NCBI GenBank assembly: GCA_016125585.1
Contig: WGLL01000003.1
Coordinates: 1-64,000 of the forward strand
Reading direction: 5' to 3'
Origin: Caulobacter sp.
GTDB taxonomy: Bacteria > Pseudomonadota > Alphaproteobacteria > Caulobacterales > Caulobacteraceae
DNA: 64,000 nucleotides
In this document: positions 1 through 8,889 of the stretch, one piece after another
Numbering within the stretch: the first letter of the stretch is position 1
Layout: the number at the start of each line of letters is the position of its first letter
Notes under the pieces: model-generated
What the model was told of the DNA's origin: nothing
The model's input: the letters and a program-made list of their open reading frames with translations, nothing else
Database searches by the model: none
Made by a program: the position numbers and the translations under genes

Positions 1-69
1 CCGCGGCTTGTTCGGAAGCAGCGGCTCGATCAGCCGCCACTCCACCTCGCTAAGGTCATATCGCGCCAT
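1..69 (-). CDS. IS5-family transposase, N-terminal fragment
   Basis: Twenty-three codons from an ATG at 69 read MARYDLSEVEWRLIEPLLP and then NKPR before the window ends. This is the characteristic start of IS5-family (DUF4096 / DDE_Tnp_1) transposases, in which 'W-x-x-I-x-P-L-L-P' opens the N-terminal helix-turn-helix region. The start is supported by an AAAGGAG ribosome-binding site seven bases upstream. The DDE catalytic domain lies outside the window, so activity cannot be judged. It is transcribed away from the interrupted SIR2-STAND gene. Confidence 0.85.
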   Translation of the reverse strand, partial: MARYDLSEVEWRLIEPLLPNKPR

Positions 70-71
70 CT

Positions 72-94
72 CAAGGCTCCTTTCGGAAGCCTTG
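72..94 (-). promoter_or_regulatory. hairpin over the transposase ribosome-binding site
   Basis: CAAGGCT (72-78) and AGCCTTG (88-94) form a perfect seven-base stem with a nine-base loop. On the transposase mRNA the AAAGGAG Shine-Dalgarno falls at the stem/loop junction. Such a structure would damp transposase translation, a known theme in IS leaders. This is inference from base pairing only. Confidence 0.4.
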
Positions 95-266
95 AATCAG
101 CGCCGACCTCAGCCAGCAACCTTTATGGGTTCAGAACCTAGTCGACAGCCAGGTTGAGGGCGTCAAGAAGAGGCTGGAACAGACGGAAGAGCGGTGGAAC
201 AGCGGCAGGCACGAAGGCCAGGGTGACTTCCTGGCCAGTCATGGTCACATCGCTAGGCTCAAGAAG

Positions 267-3200
267 GTGCTCGATACGCTCGTTGGCGAGAGCGGCCTTG
301 ACGTCAAAGCCGAGCGATTTCCGATGATGTTCCAGCTATGCGAACAGCTGGATCAGGCGCTGGCAGAGGTCGCCCGCCGGGCCGGCTGGGATGATTGGGT
401 GCATCATTCTCAAAGTCTGCGCCAACGCACAATGGATATGGCCAAGGACCAGATGGGGCATGCACGGTCCATTGTCGATGAACTATCGACGAAGCTGAAA
501 TTGGCACCCAAGGCCCTTCCGGATGACAAGCTCTTGCGTGTGTTCACAAAGGCAAGTCTGGATCATTTGCTCAAAGATTTTAGCGATCAGGAGGAGAAGG
601 GCAAAGAGCGCACCCCGGGGTGGTCAGATGGACTCCTGAAAATTGGGCACCAGATTTCTGCTCGTCTAAGCCCGAGGGATGGTCATCCCGGAGACGCCGG
701 GCAAGAGACCCAGTATATTCTTCCGACCGAGCGCTTCTTCATCGGCGTCATTGGACAACTTCTCAGATCTTCTGCCGCTACCAAGGCGAATGGCTGGGTG
801 CAAACATACCTGTGCGACGCGGCCGAGGCAGGGGAAGGCGAAGGCGGACGCGCCGGTACTGTCAACGCCCGACCGCCCATTCCCCGGAAGGCTCTGTCCC
901 CGGCAAGGCGGGACCCGCTCCTGCACTTGCTGGAACGCCTAGGCATTAACCGCTTCATCACCACCAATTATGATCACGAGATTGAGCGCCTGTTTGGTGA
1001 TCTGGAGTATCGGCAGGACGGTCATGGATCAGCGCGGAGTGACGACCATTCGTCATTGCTAAGACCCCGGGCTGAGCGGATCGTCTTTCACGGCCACAAC
1101 GCGAGCCATCTGATGACCTTCGCGGTCAGGGATCGCGAACGGCGCGCCGCGGTCGTTTACCTGCACGGGAAGGCGGGCCGGGAGGAAGACGGCGCTGATA
1201 TTATTGTCACCGAGACGGACTACCAGCGCCAGTATCTCAGTCCGGGTGACCATCGAGACATCGCCGATGACGCCATCAGCATGGCGTTTGGCGGCAATCC
1301 AATTCTCTTTGTCGGCTCCAACGTGGGCGAAGACGATCTACTACGGCCTCTTCGGCAGTTTATGAGCACACCCTCCCGGGTGGGTGATCGCATCGCCATC
1401 GCCTTGATCCCGGCGATGGCGGAACGGCGAAAGACTTACGAGGAGAAGATCGCATTGCTTGGTCGCTACGGCGTCTACAGCATTCATTTCGGGATTGCGG
1501 CCTTCGATGCGGCTTCACCGATCCGCCGTCAGCCCGGAGGCGGCTGGACGATCGCCGAGGCGGAGCGACATTCGTTCGAGTGGCTGCCCTGGGCGCTGGG
1601 GCTGAAGAACCAGCTTCTGGAGTTCATAGCCGCGATCGGGAACGTAAACAAAAGTCTCAACGCCAAAGATCAGACCGGTGGCGACGCCTCCTTGGAAGAG
1701 CTCAGCAACGGCCTGACCGAGGTGCTCCGCATCCGCGCAGACATTGTCGCCAAAATTGAAAAGGGTCCGAAATGGACCATGGCGGCGGAGAGAGCCAAGG
1801 CAGATCGACCGGATCGTCCCTGGCGGTCGGACGAGGGCGTGCTGGCGCCGCCGGACTGTCTCGAGTGCATTCACGAGGAAGTTTCGGAAGGGCTGAGTAT
1901 TGGGGGCGATGTCGAGATAATTAATACGGTGTTACGATGGTCGAAGGCCGTTATAGAGGAAATTAAAAAATTCGAAATACATGATCACAGGCGCTCCGGC
2001 GATCTGGCAGCGCATTTGAAAAATTTCAATCGAAAGACCAAGCCGAATATTTCTTCGCTCTTCAAGAAGGTGGCGAAGGAGGGCGACGTAGCTAAGTCTG
2101 TCTTGGAAGGTTCGACAGATTCCATGCTGGCCATTTTTACCTGTGCGCGCCTGATGCGAGCTCGTTGGCAGTGGGATGATTGGAAGACGGACTGGTTCAA
2201 GTTGCCAAATCCCCGCCCGCCCGTATTCTCTCAAGCGCCCAGATCAGAGGAGGGGACGGCCGACCAGGGCCGCGCAATCTACGGTCAGGTGGAATCCTGG
2301 TACGAGGGAATGCGATTTGAGCATCGTCACAAGATCCAACGCCCGGACTCGCCCCAGAAGGAAGCTTCCGACGGACGTTTCTATAACGGGGCGCCCGCGC
2401 AAACCTTCTACAATCTCGTTGGCGCGCTGAGCAAGGATTCCGACGAGGCCGAGCGCTATCGGAATGCAAGAGGACGCCGCGTCCTCACGATCGCGGGACG
2501 CCGGGGGGTGGGAAAGGGACACTTCTTCAACGTGCTTGAGAGCATAGGCGTGGCCGCGGAAGATTTGGGTTCAGGCAAGAAGGTTTCTCCGAAGTTCTAT
2601 CAATTCCTGAAGGCGCTCGGCCCGGACCAAAAGTGGGCGGCGGCGGGATTCTACAATCTCAGTTTCGGGCATGAGGTGATGTCGGTCTTTGATGGAATTG
2701 CCGACTTTCTTCATCGCAACAGGCCAAAGGTAGCTGACGCCAGCCAGGCCGTTACGGATCTGATGAACAGCGACTTCCAGAGCCTCAATCGCGACAGAAC
2801 AAGAACTTTGGAAGCCGCGCTGACCGAGTGGACACAGGCCGCCAGCGAGTGGGAATCCGTCGTCCGGGACAAGCGGGTGCTGATCGCCGTCAACTTCATT
2901 GGCATGCTGTTTGACCATAAGGGAAACCCCAAGAACGGTCAGGTAAAGCGTCTATTCAACCTGTTGATTGATGAGAGATTCGCATCCGCTCCAATCGACA
3001 TAGTTCTGGTGTGCCAGGATACCAATCTACCGAGTATTTTCAGAGGCGGCGCGGGTCGTGAAGGCATCAGGCCGCTCATTCTTCATCGACCAACAAACAA
3101 CTCCAAGAGCCGTCTACAGGGTGAACAGTACTACGAGGCGATGGGGGTTGAACTTGACAGACCCAACGCGATCAGGCCGACGGGGAGGGTTGTGGACCTG

Positions 3201-5684
3201 GACTGGCGTCCGCCCGCCGAGAAACGACTGGCTGATCCCTGGCGGTCGAGCACAGTCACCATTTCCGACAAAAAGGGCGTGATGCCGCCGGTTTCGTCAG
3301 TCATGGCGATTCACGTGCTCCACGAGACGCGCGCGTCGGTTATTACTACTGCCTACTTTCCGCGGATTGCCCTGCTGCTGGCCCGGCACGCCCTGCTGAC
3401 AGGGGGCGGAAAACTGGGGACGTGGGTGGAGAAGTTCTATGATCGCGATCACGATGGCGGCCTTCCGGACATCTTTGATCTGCACGCTCCGGGCTTCCGC
3501 AACCGGGTTCGGTTGATGCTGAATGAACTCCGTCCAGATGGGCTCTGGAATGGGGTTCCCGGCTTGCCGCCGAGCCAGTTGTTTTCCCCGAGTATCGTCC
3601 TGTTGTGGCTGTTGCTTGAGGTCGGCCAGGTCTCCGCAGACGAAGGCAATCTTGAGAGCCGATTTGAGGGGCTTATTAAAGACCTTCGCGAGCAATCGGG
3701 TCCCACGGCGGCCAGCGTTGACGAGGAGACGATCGCGAGAATCCTGACGCCAGTCATGGGAACGCTCGGCTCCGCTGACTTGAATGGCCAATGCGAAGAT
3801 ATTCTCGAAGCGATCCGCGCCTACGAAGGGCGAATGAAAGAACTGCACAAGGCAGTTGGTGGGAGTCGGATTCTCTTGACGCTGCTGATGGCGGGCGCGC
3901 ACGAAATTACGACCGATCTGGCAAAGGAAGCCGGGGAAGCGGAGAAGAAAACGACAGTTCCTAGGAGAGCCGTCGCGGATATCGGCGCTCGTATCGACCG
4001 CTACTTGGAGCGGGCGGTCCTGGCGCTGGTTGGGGTTCCACAGCAGCGCATTTCCGACATTGTCATCGATCTGGTGTTGTCGCTGTTCCGAAGGCACCAT
4101 GAGCAGGGCAAAATCTTACCGCTGAAAATCCTGGTTCCCACCGAAGGCAAAGCCGGCCCCGGTGAAATGAAATACGAACCGTCGGACGTCTCCAGCACAG
4201 CTCAATTCAACCTGATGATGGAGGTAATCTGGCACATCTCGGTGATCGGACAACCGGTTGAGGTGGACGTCCTGGCATGGTGTCCCAGAATTCAGGAAGC
4301 GTGTCACAAGCTCAGGCCGGGCGAAGCTTTCACAACCCAGGACTACCGCCAATGCGTCCGTGAGGTTCTCAAGCTAGCGGTGAACAGATGCTTGGCATTT
4401 CGTTTGTCACCTGATGGAAAGTCGTCACAAAGCGAACGGGACGCAACGAGGGAAGGCGAAGTTGGATACGACGGGCATCAGCGCTACGCGGTGCATCATC
4501 TGGTCCAGCGCTTTGTGTTCGAAAAGCTGGGGGCCCCCAGCGTCGAATTTACCGATGCGGACCAGTTCACTCTGTCCCTGTTCGCCACCCAGCCGGACGA
4601 CCTGCCGCGATTGACCCATGATGCTCACAGGAAACTGTCTGACCTGATCGAAGCCCTGTCAGGGTATCCGGGCGCCGACGAGAACGCGTCTCGATTCAAG
4701 GCTGAGCAGGACGCGTCGCTGCGGCAGAGGCTGCTGAGAGCAGCCTACGGGATCATGCGGGCGGTCTATTCGGTCGCCGTCCTGGCGCGATTCAACGATG
4801 CCGGCGCTGACGAAAATGGCTCGCCGGGCCATGAAGGGTATTTCGAGCAGCATCGCCGGCGTGTTCGCTGGCTGATCCGAGCCGGCGTCGAGTATGACAG
4901 ATGGCTGAAGACGATGGAGGCCGAAGTGCCGAGGCCGCCTCGGCTGGAGAATGCGGCGCCGCCTTTCTACGCCGAGGAGATTGTCTGGCTTTACAACGAA
5001 TGCGCGGTCCTCTCTCTGGTGCAGGGAAAGCTCTCCGACGCCCAGGCCTTGCTGGAGGCTGCTCTGCGCGCCGCCAAACGCATCGAGCCTGACGAAACCG
5101 GCGCGCTCCATGTCCGGTTGCTGCTCAACAAGGCCGTCGTCGATATCGAGCGTGGCCATGGTTTCCAGGCCAAGGAGTATCTGACCCGGATTGTCGACAT
5201 GGTCGGCGAACATCCGGTGCCGCCGATGATCGCGGAAGGCTATCTGGGCTTGATTTCCCACCTGGCCGGCGAGGTGGACGCGGCCCTTGCCCGCTATGAG
5301 AGGGCGATCCGTGATCTTTCGGCGGTCGGTCGATCACGAGCCGCCAGCATATTCTCCCGGCACAGGGGAGATCTGCTGCGAAATCTTCAGACACCGCGTG
5401 TTGAGGAAGCCCGACAGTCGATCAAAACCCTGTTCACTTGGCGCAGGCCGGCGCCCATGAAGACATCCGGCACATGGCGGTTCTGTCGCTGGTCAAGCAT
5501 CGCATTGATCATGCTGGACCAAGCGAGCGTCCGAACCTTCACCTACAGCTGGATGAAGTCGAGCGCTACGCGCGAAATGTCGGAATGCCGCGTCTTATCT
5601 GCGAGGCAAACCTGTTGCGAGCGTCTCTGCTGCTGTCTCAGGGCGAAACCCGATTGGCGGGCTCTCTGGTCGCTCAAAGCCTAG
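267..5684 (+). CDS. SIR2-STAND NTPase-TPR protein, interrupted (antiphage defence candidate)
   Basis: This is a giant cytoplasmic protein (1805 residues from a GTG at 267). The frame is open and protein-like upstream to about 138, where the IS begins, so the true N-terminus has probably been cut off. Residues 229-360 carry SIR2-like hallmarks: ITTNYD (231-236), YLHGK (298-302) and FVGSNVGEDDL (348-358). The glycine-rich GAGxS loop of NAD-binding SIR2 domains is not visible in the retained part. A P-loop GRRGVGKGH lies at 744-752, with Gly where Ser/Thr is usual, followed by a hydrophobic Walker-B-like strand at 870-883; this suggests a divergent STAND ATPase. Residues about 1630-1760 look like TPR helices. 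The final ~85 residues are read out of frame after a frameshift near 5430. SIR2-STAND proteins such as Avs5 deplete NAD+ on phage sensing; that role here is inferred. AT-rich patches (for example 1911-2060) contrast with its neighbours. Confidence 0.72.
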   Translation: MLDTLVGESGLDVKAERFPMMFQLCEQLDQALAEVARRAGWDDWVHHSQSLRQRTMDMAKDQMGHARSIVDELSTKLKLAPKALPDDKLLRVFTKASLDHLLKDFSDQEEKGKERTPGWSDGLLKIGHQISARLSPRDGHPGDAGQETQYILPTERFFIGVIGQLLRSSAATKANGWVQTYLCDAAEAGEGEGGRAGTVNARPPIPRKALSPARRDPLLHLLERLGINRFITTNYDHEIERLFGDLEYRQDGHGSARSDDHSSLLRPRAERIVFHGHNASHLMTFAVRDRERRAAVVYLHGKAGREEDGADIIVTETDYQRQYLSPGDHRDIADDAISMAFGGNPILFVGSNVGEDDLLRPLRQFMSTPSRVGDRIAIALIPAMAERRKTYEEKIALLGRYGVYSIHFGIAAFDAASPIRRQPGGGWTIAEAERHSFEWLPWALGLKNQLLEFIAAIGNVNKSLNAKDQTGGDASLEELSNGLTEVLRIRADIVAKIEKGPKWTMAAERAKADRPDRPWRSDEGVLAPPDCLECIHEEVSEGLSIGGDVEIINTVLRWSKAVIEEIKKFEIHDHRRSGDLAAHLKNFNRKTKPNISSLFKKVAKEGDVAKSVLEGSTDSMLAIFTCARLMRARWQWDDWKTDWFKLPNPRPPVFSQAPRSEEGTADQGRAIYGQVESWYEGMRFEHRHKIQRPDSPQKEASDGRFYNGAPAQTFYNLVGALSKDSDEAERYRNARGRRVLTIAGRRGVGKGHFFNVLESIGVAAEDLGSGKKVSPKFYQFLKALGPDQKWAAAGFYNLSFGHEVMSVFDGIADFLHRNRPKVADASQAVTDLMNSDFQSLNRDRTRTLEAALTEWTQAASEWESVVRDKRVLIAVNFIGMLFDHKGNPKNGQVKRLFNLLIDERFASAPIDIVLVCQDTNLPSIFRGGAGREGIRPLILHRPTNNSKSRLQGEQYYEAMGVELDRPNAIRPTGRVVDLDWRPPAEKRLADPWRSSTVTISDKKGVMPPVSSVMAIHVLHETRASVITTAYFPRIALLLARHALLTGGGKLGTWVEKFYDRDHDGGLPDIFDLHAPGFRNRVRLMLNELRPDGLWNGVPGLPPSQLFSPSIVLLWLLLEVGQVSADEGNLESRFEGLIKDLREQSGPTAASVDEETIARILTPVMGTLGSADLNGQCEDILEAIRAYEGRMKELHKAVGGSRILLTLLMAGAHEITTDLAKEAGEAEKKTTVPRRAVADIGARIDRYLERAVLALVGVPQQRISDIVIDLVLSLFRRHHEQGKILPLKILVPTEGKAGPGEMKYEPSDVSSTAQFNLMMEVIWHISVIGQPVEVDVLAWCPRIQEACHKLRPGEAFTTQDYRQCVREVLKLAVNRCLAFRLSPDGKSSQSERDATREGEVGYDGHQRYAVHHLVQRFVFEKLGAPSVEFTDADQFTLSLFATQPDDLPRLTHDAHRKLSDLIEALSGYPGADENASRFKAEQDASLRQRLLRAAYGIMRAVYSVAVLARFNDAGADENGSPGHEGYFEQHRRRVRWLIRAGVEYDRWLKTMEAEVPRPPRLENAAPPFYAEEIVWLYNECAVLSLVQGKLSDAQALLEAALRAAKRIEPDETGALHVRLLLNKAVVDIERGHGFQAKEYLTRIVDMVGEHPVPPMIAEGYLGLISHLAGEVDAALARYERAIRDLSAVGRSRAASIFSRHRGDLLRNLQTPRVEEARQSIKTLFTWRRPAPMKTSGTWRFCRWSSIALIMLDQASVRTFTYSWMKSSATREMSECRVLSARQTCCERLCCCLRAKPDWRALWSLKA

Positions 5685-5878
5685 AAATCTCATCCATGAA
5701 TGATCTCCGACTTCACAAGATCAAAGGATTGCTGCTCCTCGCCCAGATCGCTCATGAACGCGGTCTGCCGGCGTCGGCCGCGCCGCTGCATGAACTTGGC
5801 GAGCGGATGGCGAAGTCCAGTCACAGTCATTTCGCGTTGACCCATACCTCCGGAGTATCGTCGCTGGACGGACGTTGA
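5438..5878 (+). pseudogene. C-terminal TPR fragment of the SIR2-STAND protein, -1 frame
   Basis: This frame carries amphipathic TPR-like helices (for example LICEANLLRASLLLSQGETR, then LRLHKIKGLLLLAQIAHERG). They continue the repeat pattern of the upstream frame, whereas the upstream frame after about 5435 becomes Trp/Arg/Ser-rich and not protein-like. The two frames overlap only from 5405, after a stop at 5402, which places the shift between 5405 and about 5445. One lost base would explain it. The fragment ends naturally at TGA 5878. It is most likely the real C-terminus of the upstream protein. A sequencing error at the A4-C3 run (5424-5430) is the alternative. Confidence 0.7.
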
Positions 5879-5907
5879 CAGCAGGGGATTCGAGTTCCGG
5901 ACGGGAC

Positions 5908-6609
5908 CTATTCCGCCGCGCGCTCTTCGAGAACCTTCTGCAGGGGCGTCTTGGGCAGGGTGCCGAGGGTCAGCTTGCCGTCGGCGTCCTTGTCGAGGAT
6001 GCGGAAGCGGTCCTTCGCCGCGGCGGTCGCTTCCTTCCGGTCGATGCGGCGGTTGAAGTCGCCGTCCTGGCCGGTCACCGGCTCGACCTCGTTGATCAGG
6101 CCGTAGAGGCCGGCGCCGCTGCGGTCCAGGCCGTAGGTCCCGGGGACGTTGCCCGGCCGGTTGATCCGCGAACCGATGGCGGCCTTTCGCGGGCCGCGGC
6201 GCGGTTCGGCCTGCAGCATCGCCGAGCGGGAAAGAATCTCCGGGGCCACGGTCTTTTCGTAGTCGTTGGCCTCGAAGCCGTCGATCCAGCCGTCGTGATC
6301 GACGTCCAGCACGGCGAAGAAGCGCAGGGAGTCGGCGACAAATTCGTCCCGGGTCAGGACGCCATCGTGATCGGCGTCAGCGCCGGCGAACCAGGTCGCG
6401 ACCGGGTAGGGGGCGTCCAGCGGCGCGCGGAAAGGCTCGCCCGCCGGGCTGATGAAGATCTGCAACGGCGGCCGCTGACCGTCGCCGTCGCGGTCGCCGG
6501 GGCCGGCTCGGGGAGGCTCGCCGGGAGGTCCGCCCGGCGGCGGACCGGGCTGGGCCAGGGCGGGGGCGGCGGCGAGCAGCATGGCGATCAGGGCGAGGCG
6601 AGCGATCAT
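5908..6609 (-). CDS. secreted EF-hand calcium-binding protein
   Basis: The 233-residue protein starts with a clear signal peptide (MIARLALIAMLLAAAPALAQ), then a Pro/Gly-rich linker. EF-hand loops include DADHDGVLTRDE, DVDHDGWIDGFE and DKDADGKLTLGT, each with the DxDxDG core that binds Ca2+. A fourth, degenerate loop precedes the last one (FNRRIDRKEA). It should be periplasmic or secreted. It follows the histidine kinase gene on the same strand with a ~97-base gap, and a second EF-hand gene lies on the other side of the two-component pair. This suggests, but does not prove, a calcium-related unit. Its exact function is unknown. Confidence 0.85.
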   Translation of the reverse strand: MIARLALIAMLLAAAPALAQPGPPPGGPPGEPPRAGPGDRDGDGQRPPLQIFISPAGEPFRAPLDAPYPVATWFAGADADHDGVLTRDEFVADSLRFFAVLDVDHDGWIDGFEANDYEKTVAPEILSRSAMLQAEPRRGPRKAAIGSRINRPGNVPGTYGLDRSGAGLYGLINEVEPVTGQDGDFNRRIDRKEATAAAKDRFRILDKDADGKLTLGTLPKTPLQKVLEERAAE

Positions 6610-6705
6610 TGTGGTCCGGGTCTCCGGTCGGGCTTGTCGGTCTGGCAGCGGGACAAGGCGGGGGTGTGGCGGGGCGATTGCGCCGATGTTGCGGTGGCCG
6701 GGCGT

Positions 6706-8097
6706 CTAGAGGGGCAGCGTGACCCGGGCGGTCAGACCGCCGCCGGGACGGTTGATCAGCACCGCGTCGCCGCCGTGGGCCCGGGCGACTGAGCGGACCA
6801 CCGCCAGGCCAAGGCCGATGCCGCCGGTCTCCCGGTTGCGCGAGGGTTCGCCCCGGAAGAAGGGCTCGAACACCCGCTCCTGCTCATGGTCGGGCACGCC
6901 GGGACCGTCGTCGTCGATCTCGATGACCGCGTCGTGGCCGTCGGCGAACACCCGGCCCCGGGCCGCGCCGCCGTATTTCAGGGCGTTGTCGACCAGATTG
7001 TTGACCAGCCGGCGCAGGGCGACCGGATCGCCGTCGATGACCAGCTTGTCGGTGCGATCGACCGAGGCCTGGGCGCCGGTCTCGGCGGCCTCGTCGAGCA
7101 CGCTTTCCACCAGGGAGGCCAGTTCGAGCCGGGTGCGCTCGCGCGGGCGGGTGGCGTCGCCGACAAAGCCGAGGGTGGCGGCGATCATCGCCTCCATCTG
7201 GTCGATGTCCCCGGCCAGCTTGGCCTTGAGATCATCGGGCGCGGCCTCGATGCGGAATTTCAGCCGGGTGAGGGGGGTGCGCAGGTCGTGGGCGATGGCG
7301 CCGACCATGGCGGTGCGATCATCGACGTAGCGCCGCAGCCGCTCCTGCATCTGGTTGAAGGCGGCGGCGGCGGCGGTGACCTCGCTGGAGCCGGTCATTT
7401 CCAGCGGCGGGGAGCGCGGATCGCGGCCGAGGCGATCGGCGGCCCGGGCGAAGGCGCCGATCGGGGCGGCCAGCCGGCGGGCGAACAGCCAGGCCAGGGG
7501 CGCGATCAGCAGGATGCTGAGGGTCAGGGTCATCAGGACCCTGATCTGCCAGGCGTCCCACCTCAGGGCCGGCTTGGGCTTGACCAGCAGCCAGCGGCCG
7601 TCGTCCTGACGAACCGCGACCTTGAAGGGCGCGAAGATCACCCGCTCGTCGGTGCGGCGCTCCCAACCTGGACCCCGCTTGCCGTCCGGCGGCGGGCCCG
7701 GTGGCGGACCAATGCGGAAGATCCGCGTCTCCATCCGGCGATCGACCCGCAGCAGGATCCTGGCCGGGCTGTCGGTGATGATGACGATGCGATCCGGCGC
7801 GACGTCCAGCGCCTGGGCCAGTTGCCGGCGGAAGTCCTCCCGCCAGCGCGATCGCCGGGCCGGCTCTTCCGGTTGCTTGTTGCGCAACTTGGACAGCAGG
7901 GGGCGGCCGTCGGCGACCGGATAGGCGCCGGGGGCTTTCAGCGCCGCGGCGACCTCGCTGAGCCGATAGGCCTCGGGCGCGGGCGGAGGGAGCCCAAAGA
8001 GCATCGCGGTGCTGATCAGCGGCACGGCGAGCAGGCTGATGATGACCAGCCCCATCACCTGGGCGAACAGCGGCGCCGCCCGGAAGGGGGTCTTCAT
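6706..8097 (-). CDS. sensor histidine kinase (HAMP, EnvZ/CpxA-like)
   Basis: A 463-residue inner-membrane kinase. TM1 is about 11-36 and TM2 about 185-207, enclosing a ~150-residue periplasmic sensor with a Pro/Gly-rich stretch. A HAMP domain follows, then the H-box AIAHDLRTPLTRL (phospho-acceptor H270), the N-box NLVDNALKYGG, and the G1 and G2 boxes DDGPGVP and GIGLGLA. It should autophosphorylate and pass phosphate to the response regulator encoded just upstream; the kinase start overlaps the regulator stop by four bases (ATGA). The ligand is unknown. The flanking genes for secreted EF-hand proteins make a calcium or envelope signal a reasonable guess. Confidence 0.92.
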   Translation of the reverse strand: MKTPFRAAPLFAQVMGLVIISLLAVPLISTAMLFGLPPPAPEAYRLSEVAAALKAPGAYPVADGRPLLSKLRNKQPEEPARRSRWREDFRRQLAQALDVAPDRIVIITDSPARILLRVDRRMETRIFRIGPPPGPPPDGKRGPGWERRTDERVIFAPFKVAVRQDDGRWLLVKPKPALRWDAWQIRVLMTLTLSILLIAPLAWLFARRLAAPIGAFARAADRLGRDPRSPPLEMTGSSEVTAAAAAFNQMQERLRRYVDDRTAMVGAIAHDLRTPLTRLKFRIEAAPDDLKAKLAGDIDQMEAMIAATLGFVGDATRPRERTRLELASLVESVLDEAAETGAQASVDRTDKLVIDGDPVALRRLVNNLVDNALKYGGAARGRVFADGHDAVIEIDDDGPGVPDHEQERVFEPFFRGEPSRNRETGGIGLGLAVVRSVARAHGGDAVLINRPGGGLTARVTLPL

Positions 8098-8855
8098 GAG
8101 CTGCGGGTGACCTTGGGGGCGAACATGTAGCCCTCGCTGCGGATGGTGCGGATCAGTTCGCCGCCGTTGGAGCCGTCGTCGAGCTTTTTCCGCAGGCGGC
8201 TGATCTGGACGTCGATGGCGCGGTCATAGGCGTCGGAGTCGCGGCCCCGGGCCATGTCCAGCAACTGGTCGCGGGTGAGAATCCGCTGCGGGCGTTCGAC
8301 AAAGGCGCGCAGCAGGGAGAACTCGCCGCTGGAGAGGTTGACCACCACGCCCTCCGGCGAGCGCAGCTCGCGGCGGACCAGATCGAGCCGCCAGCCGGCG
8401 AAGTGGCAGGTGGCGCTCATGCCGTCCTCGACGCCGGGCGCCGGCTCCCGGCGACGACGCAAAACGGCCCGGATGCGGGCCAGCAGTTCGCGGGGATTGC
8501 AGGGCTTGGGCAGGTAGTCGTCGGCGCCAAGCTCAAGGCCGACGATGCGGTCGGTGTCCTCGCCCATGGCCGAAAGCATGATGATGGCGGGCCCGCCGGG
8601 CTGGCTGGTGAGTCGGCGGCAGATCGACAGGCCGTCCTCGCCGGGCATCATCACATCCAGCACGATCAGGTCGACCGGGCCCCGGGCCAGGGCCTGTTCC
8701 ATGCCGCGTGCGTCGCCGGCGGTTTCCACCTGATAGCCATGCTGGCCGAGGAATTCGGAGACCACGTCGCGGATGCCCGGGTCGTCGTCGACCATCAGGA
8801 TGCGCGCGGGGCTATCGGCCGGGGTCTGGGCGTCGAGGGTCAAGGTCTGCTCCAT
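8094..8855 (-). CDS. OmpR/PhoB-family response regulator
   Basis: A 253-residue two-domain regulator. The receiver domain has the acidic pocket MVDDD (21-25), the phospho-acceptor D67 in LIVLDVMMPGEDG and the conserved Lys in YLPKPCNP. The C-terminal half is a winged helix with LTRDQLLDMARG and the recognition-helix region YDRAIDVQISRLRKKL. An N-terminal ~17-residue extension precedes the receiver. It is co-transcribed with the downstream kinase (four-base overlap) and divergent from the EF-hand gene at 8960, so it may control that gene as well as itself. Targets are not known. Confidence 0.93.
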   Translation of the reverse strand: MEQTLTLDAQTPADSPARILMVDDDPGIRDVVSEFLGQHGYQVETAGDARGMEQALARGPVDLIVLDVMMPGEDGLSICRRLTSQPGGPAIIMLSAMGEDTDRIVGLELGADDYLPKPCNPRELLARIRAVLRRRREPAPGVEDGMSATCHFAGWRLDLVRRELRSPEGVVVNLSSGEFSLLRAFVERPQRILTRDQLLDMARGRDSDAYDRAIDVQISRLRKKLDDGSNGGELIRTIRSEGYMFAPKVTRSS

Positions 8856-8889
8856 GCGGCCATATGCGCAGGCGCGCGTCTCTCCACGA

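Larger units (their letters stand above)
1..137 (-). mobile_element. IS5-family insertion sequence, 5' end only
   Basis: The first bases encode, on the minus strand, the N-terminus of an IS5-type transposase, and its leader runs to about 137. The outer end read from the minus strand is GGTTCTGAACCCATAAAGG, which looks like an IS terminal inverted repeat. A CTAG lies right at the junction (138-141); several IS5 groups favour such targets. The element continues beyond the left edge, so the other end and the target duplication cannot be seen. The flanking DNA from about 138 is already open in the frame of the large SIR2 gene, so the IS sits inside that gene. The boundary is inferred within a few bases. 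Confidence 0.72.

Noticed and set aside
5423..5432. Programmed -1 frameshift site
   Set aside because: The A4C3 run is not a canonical X-XXY-YYZ heptamer in the zero frame and no downstream pseudoknot was evident; a lesion or sequencing error is simpler.
5875..6792. 305-codon plus-strand frame after the SIR2-STAND fragment
   Set aside because: It is antisense to a secreted EF-hand gene with signal peptide and four calcium loops, and its translation is low-complexity.
6886..8130. 414-codon plus-strand frame opposite the histidine kinase
   Set aside because: It is a shadow of the kinase gene; no start with a ribosome site and no recognisable domain.
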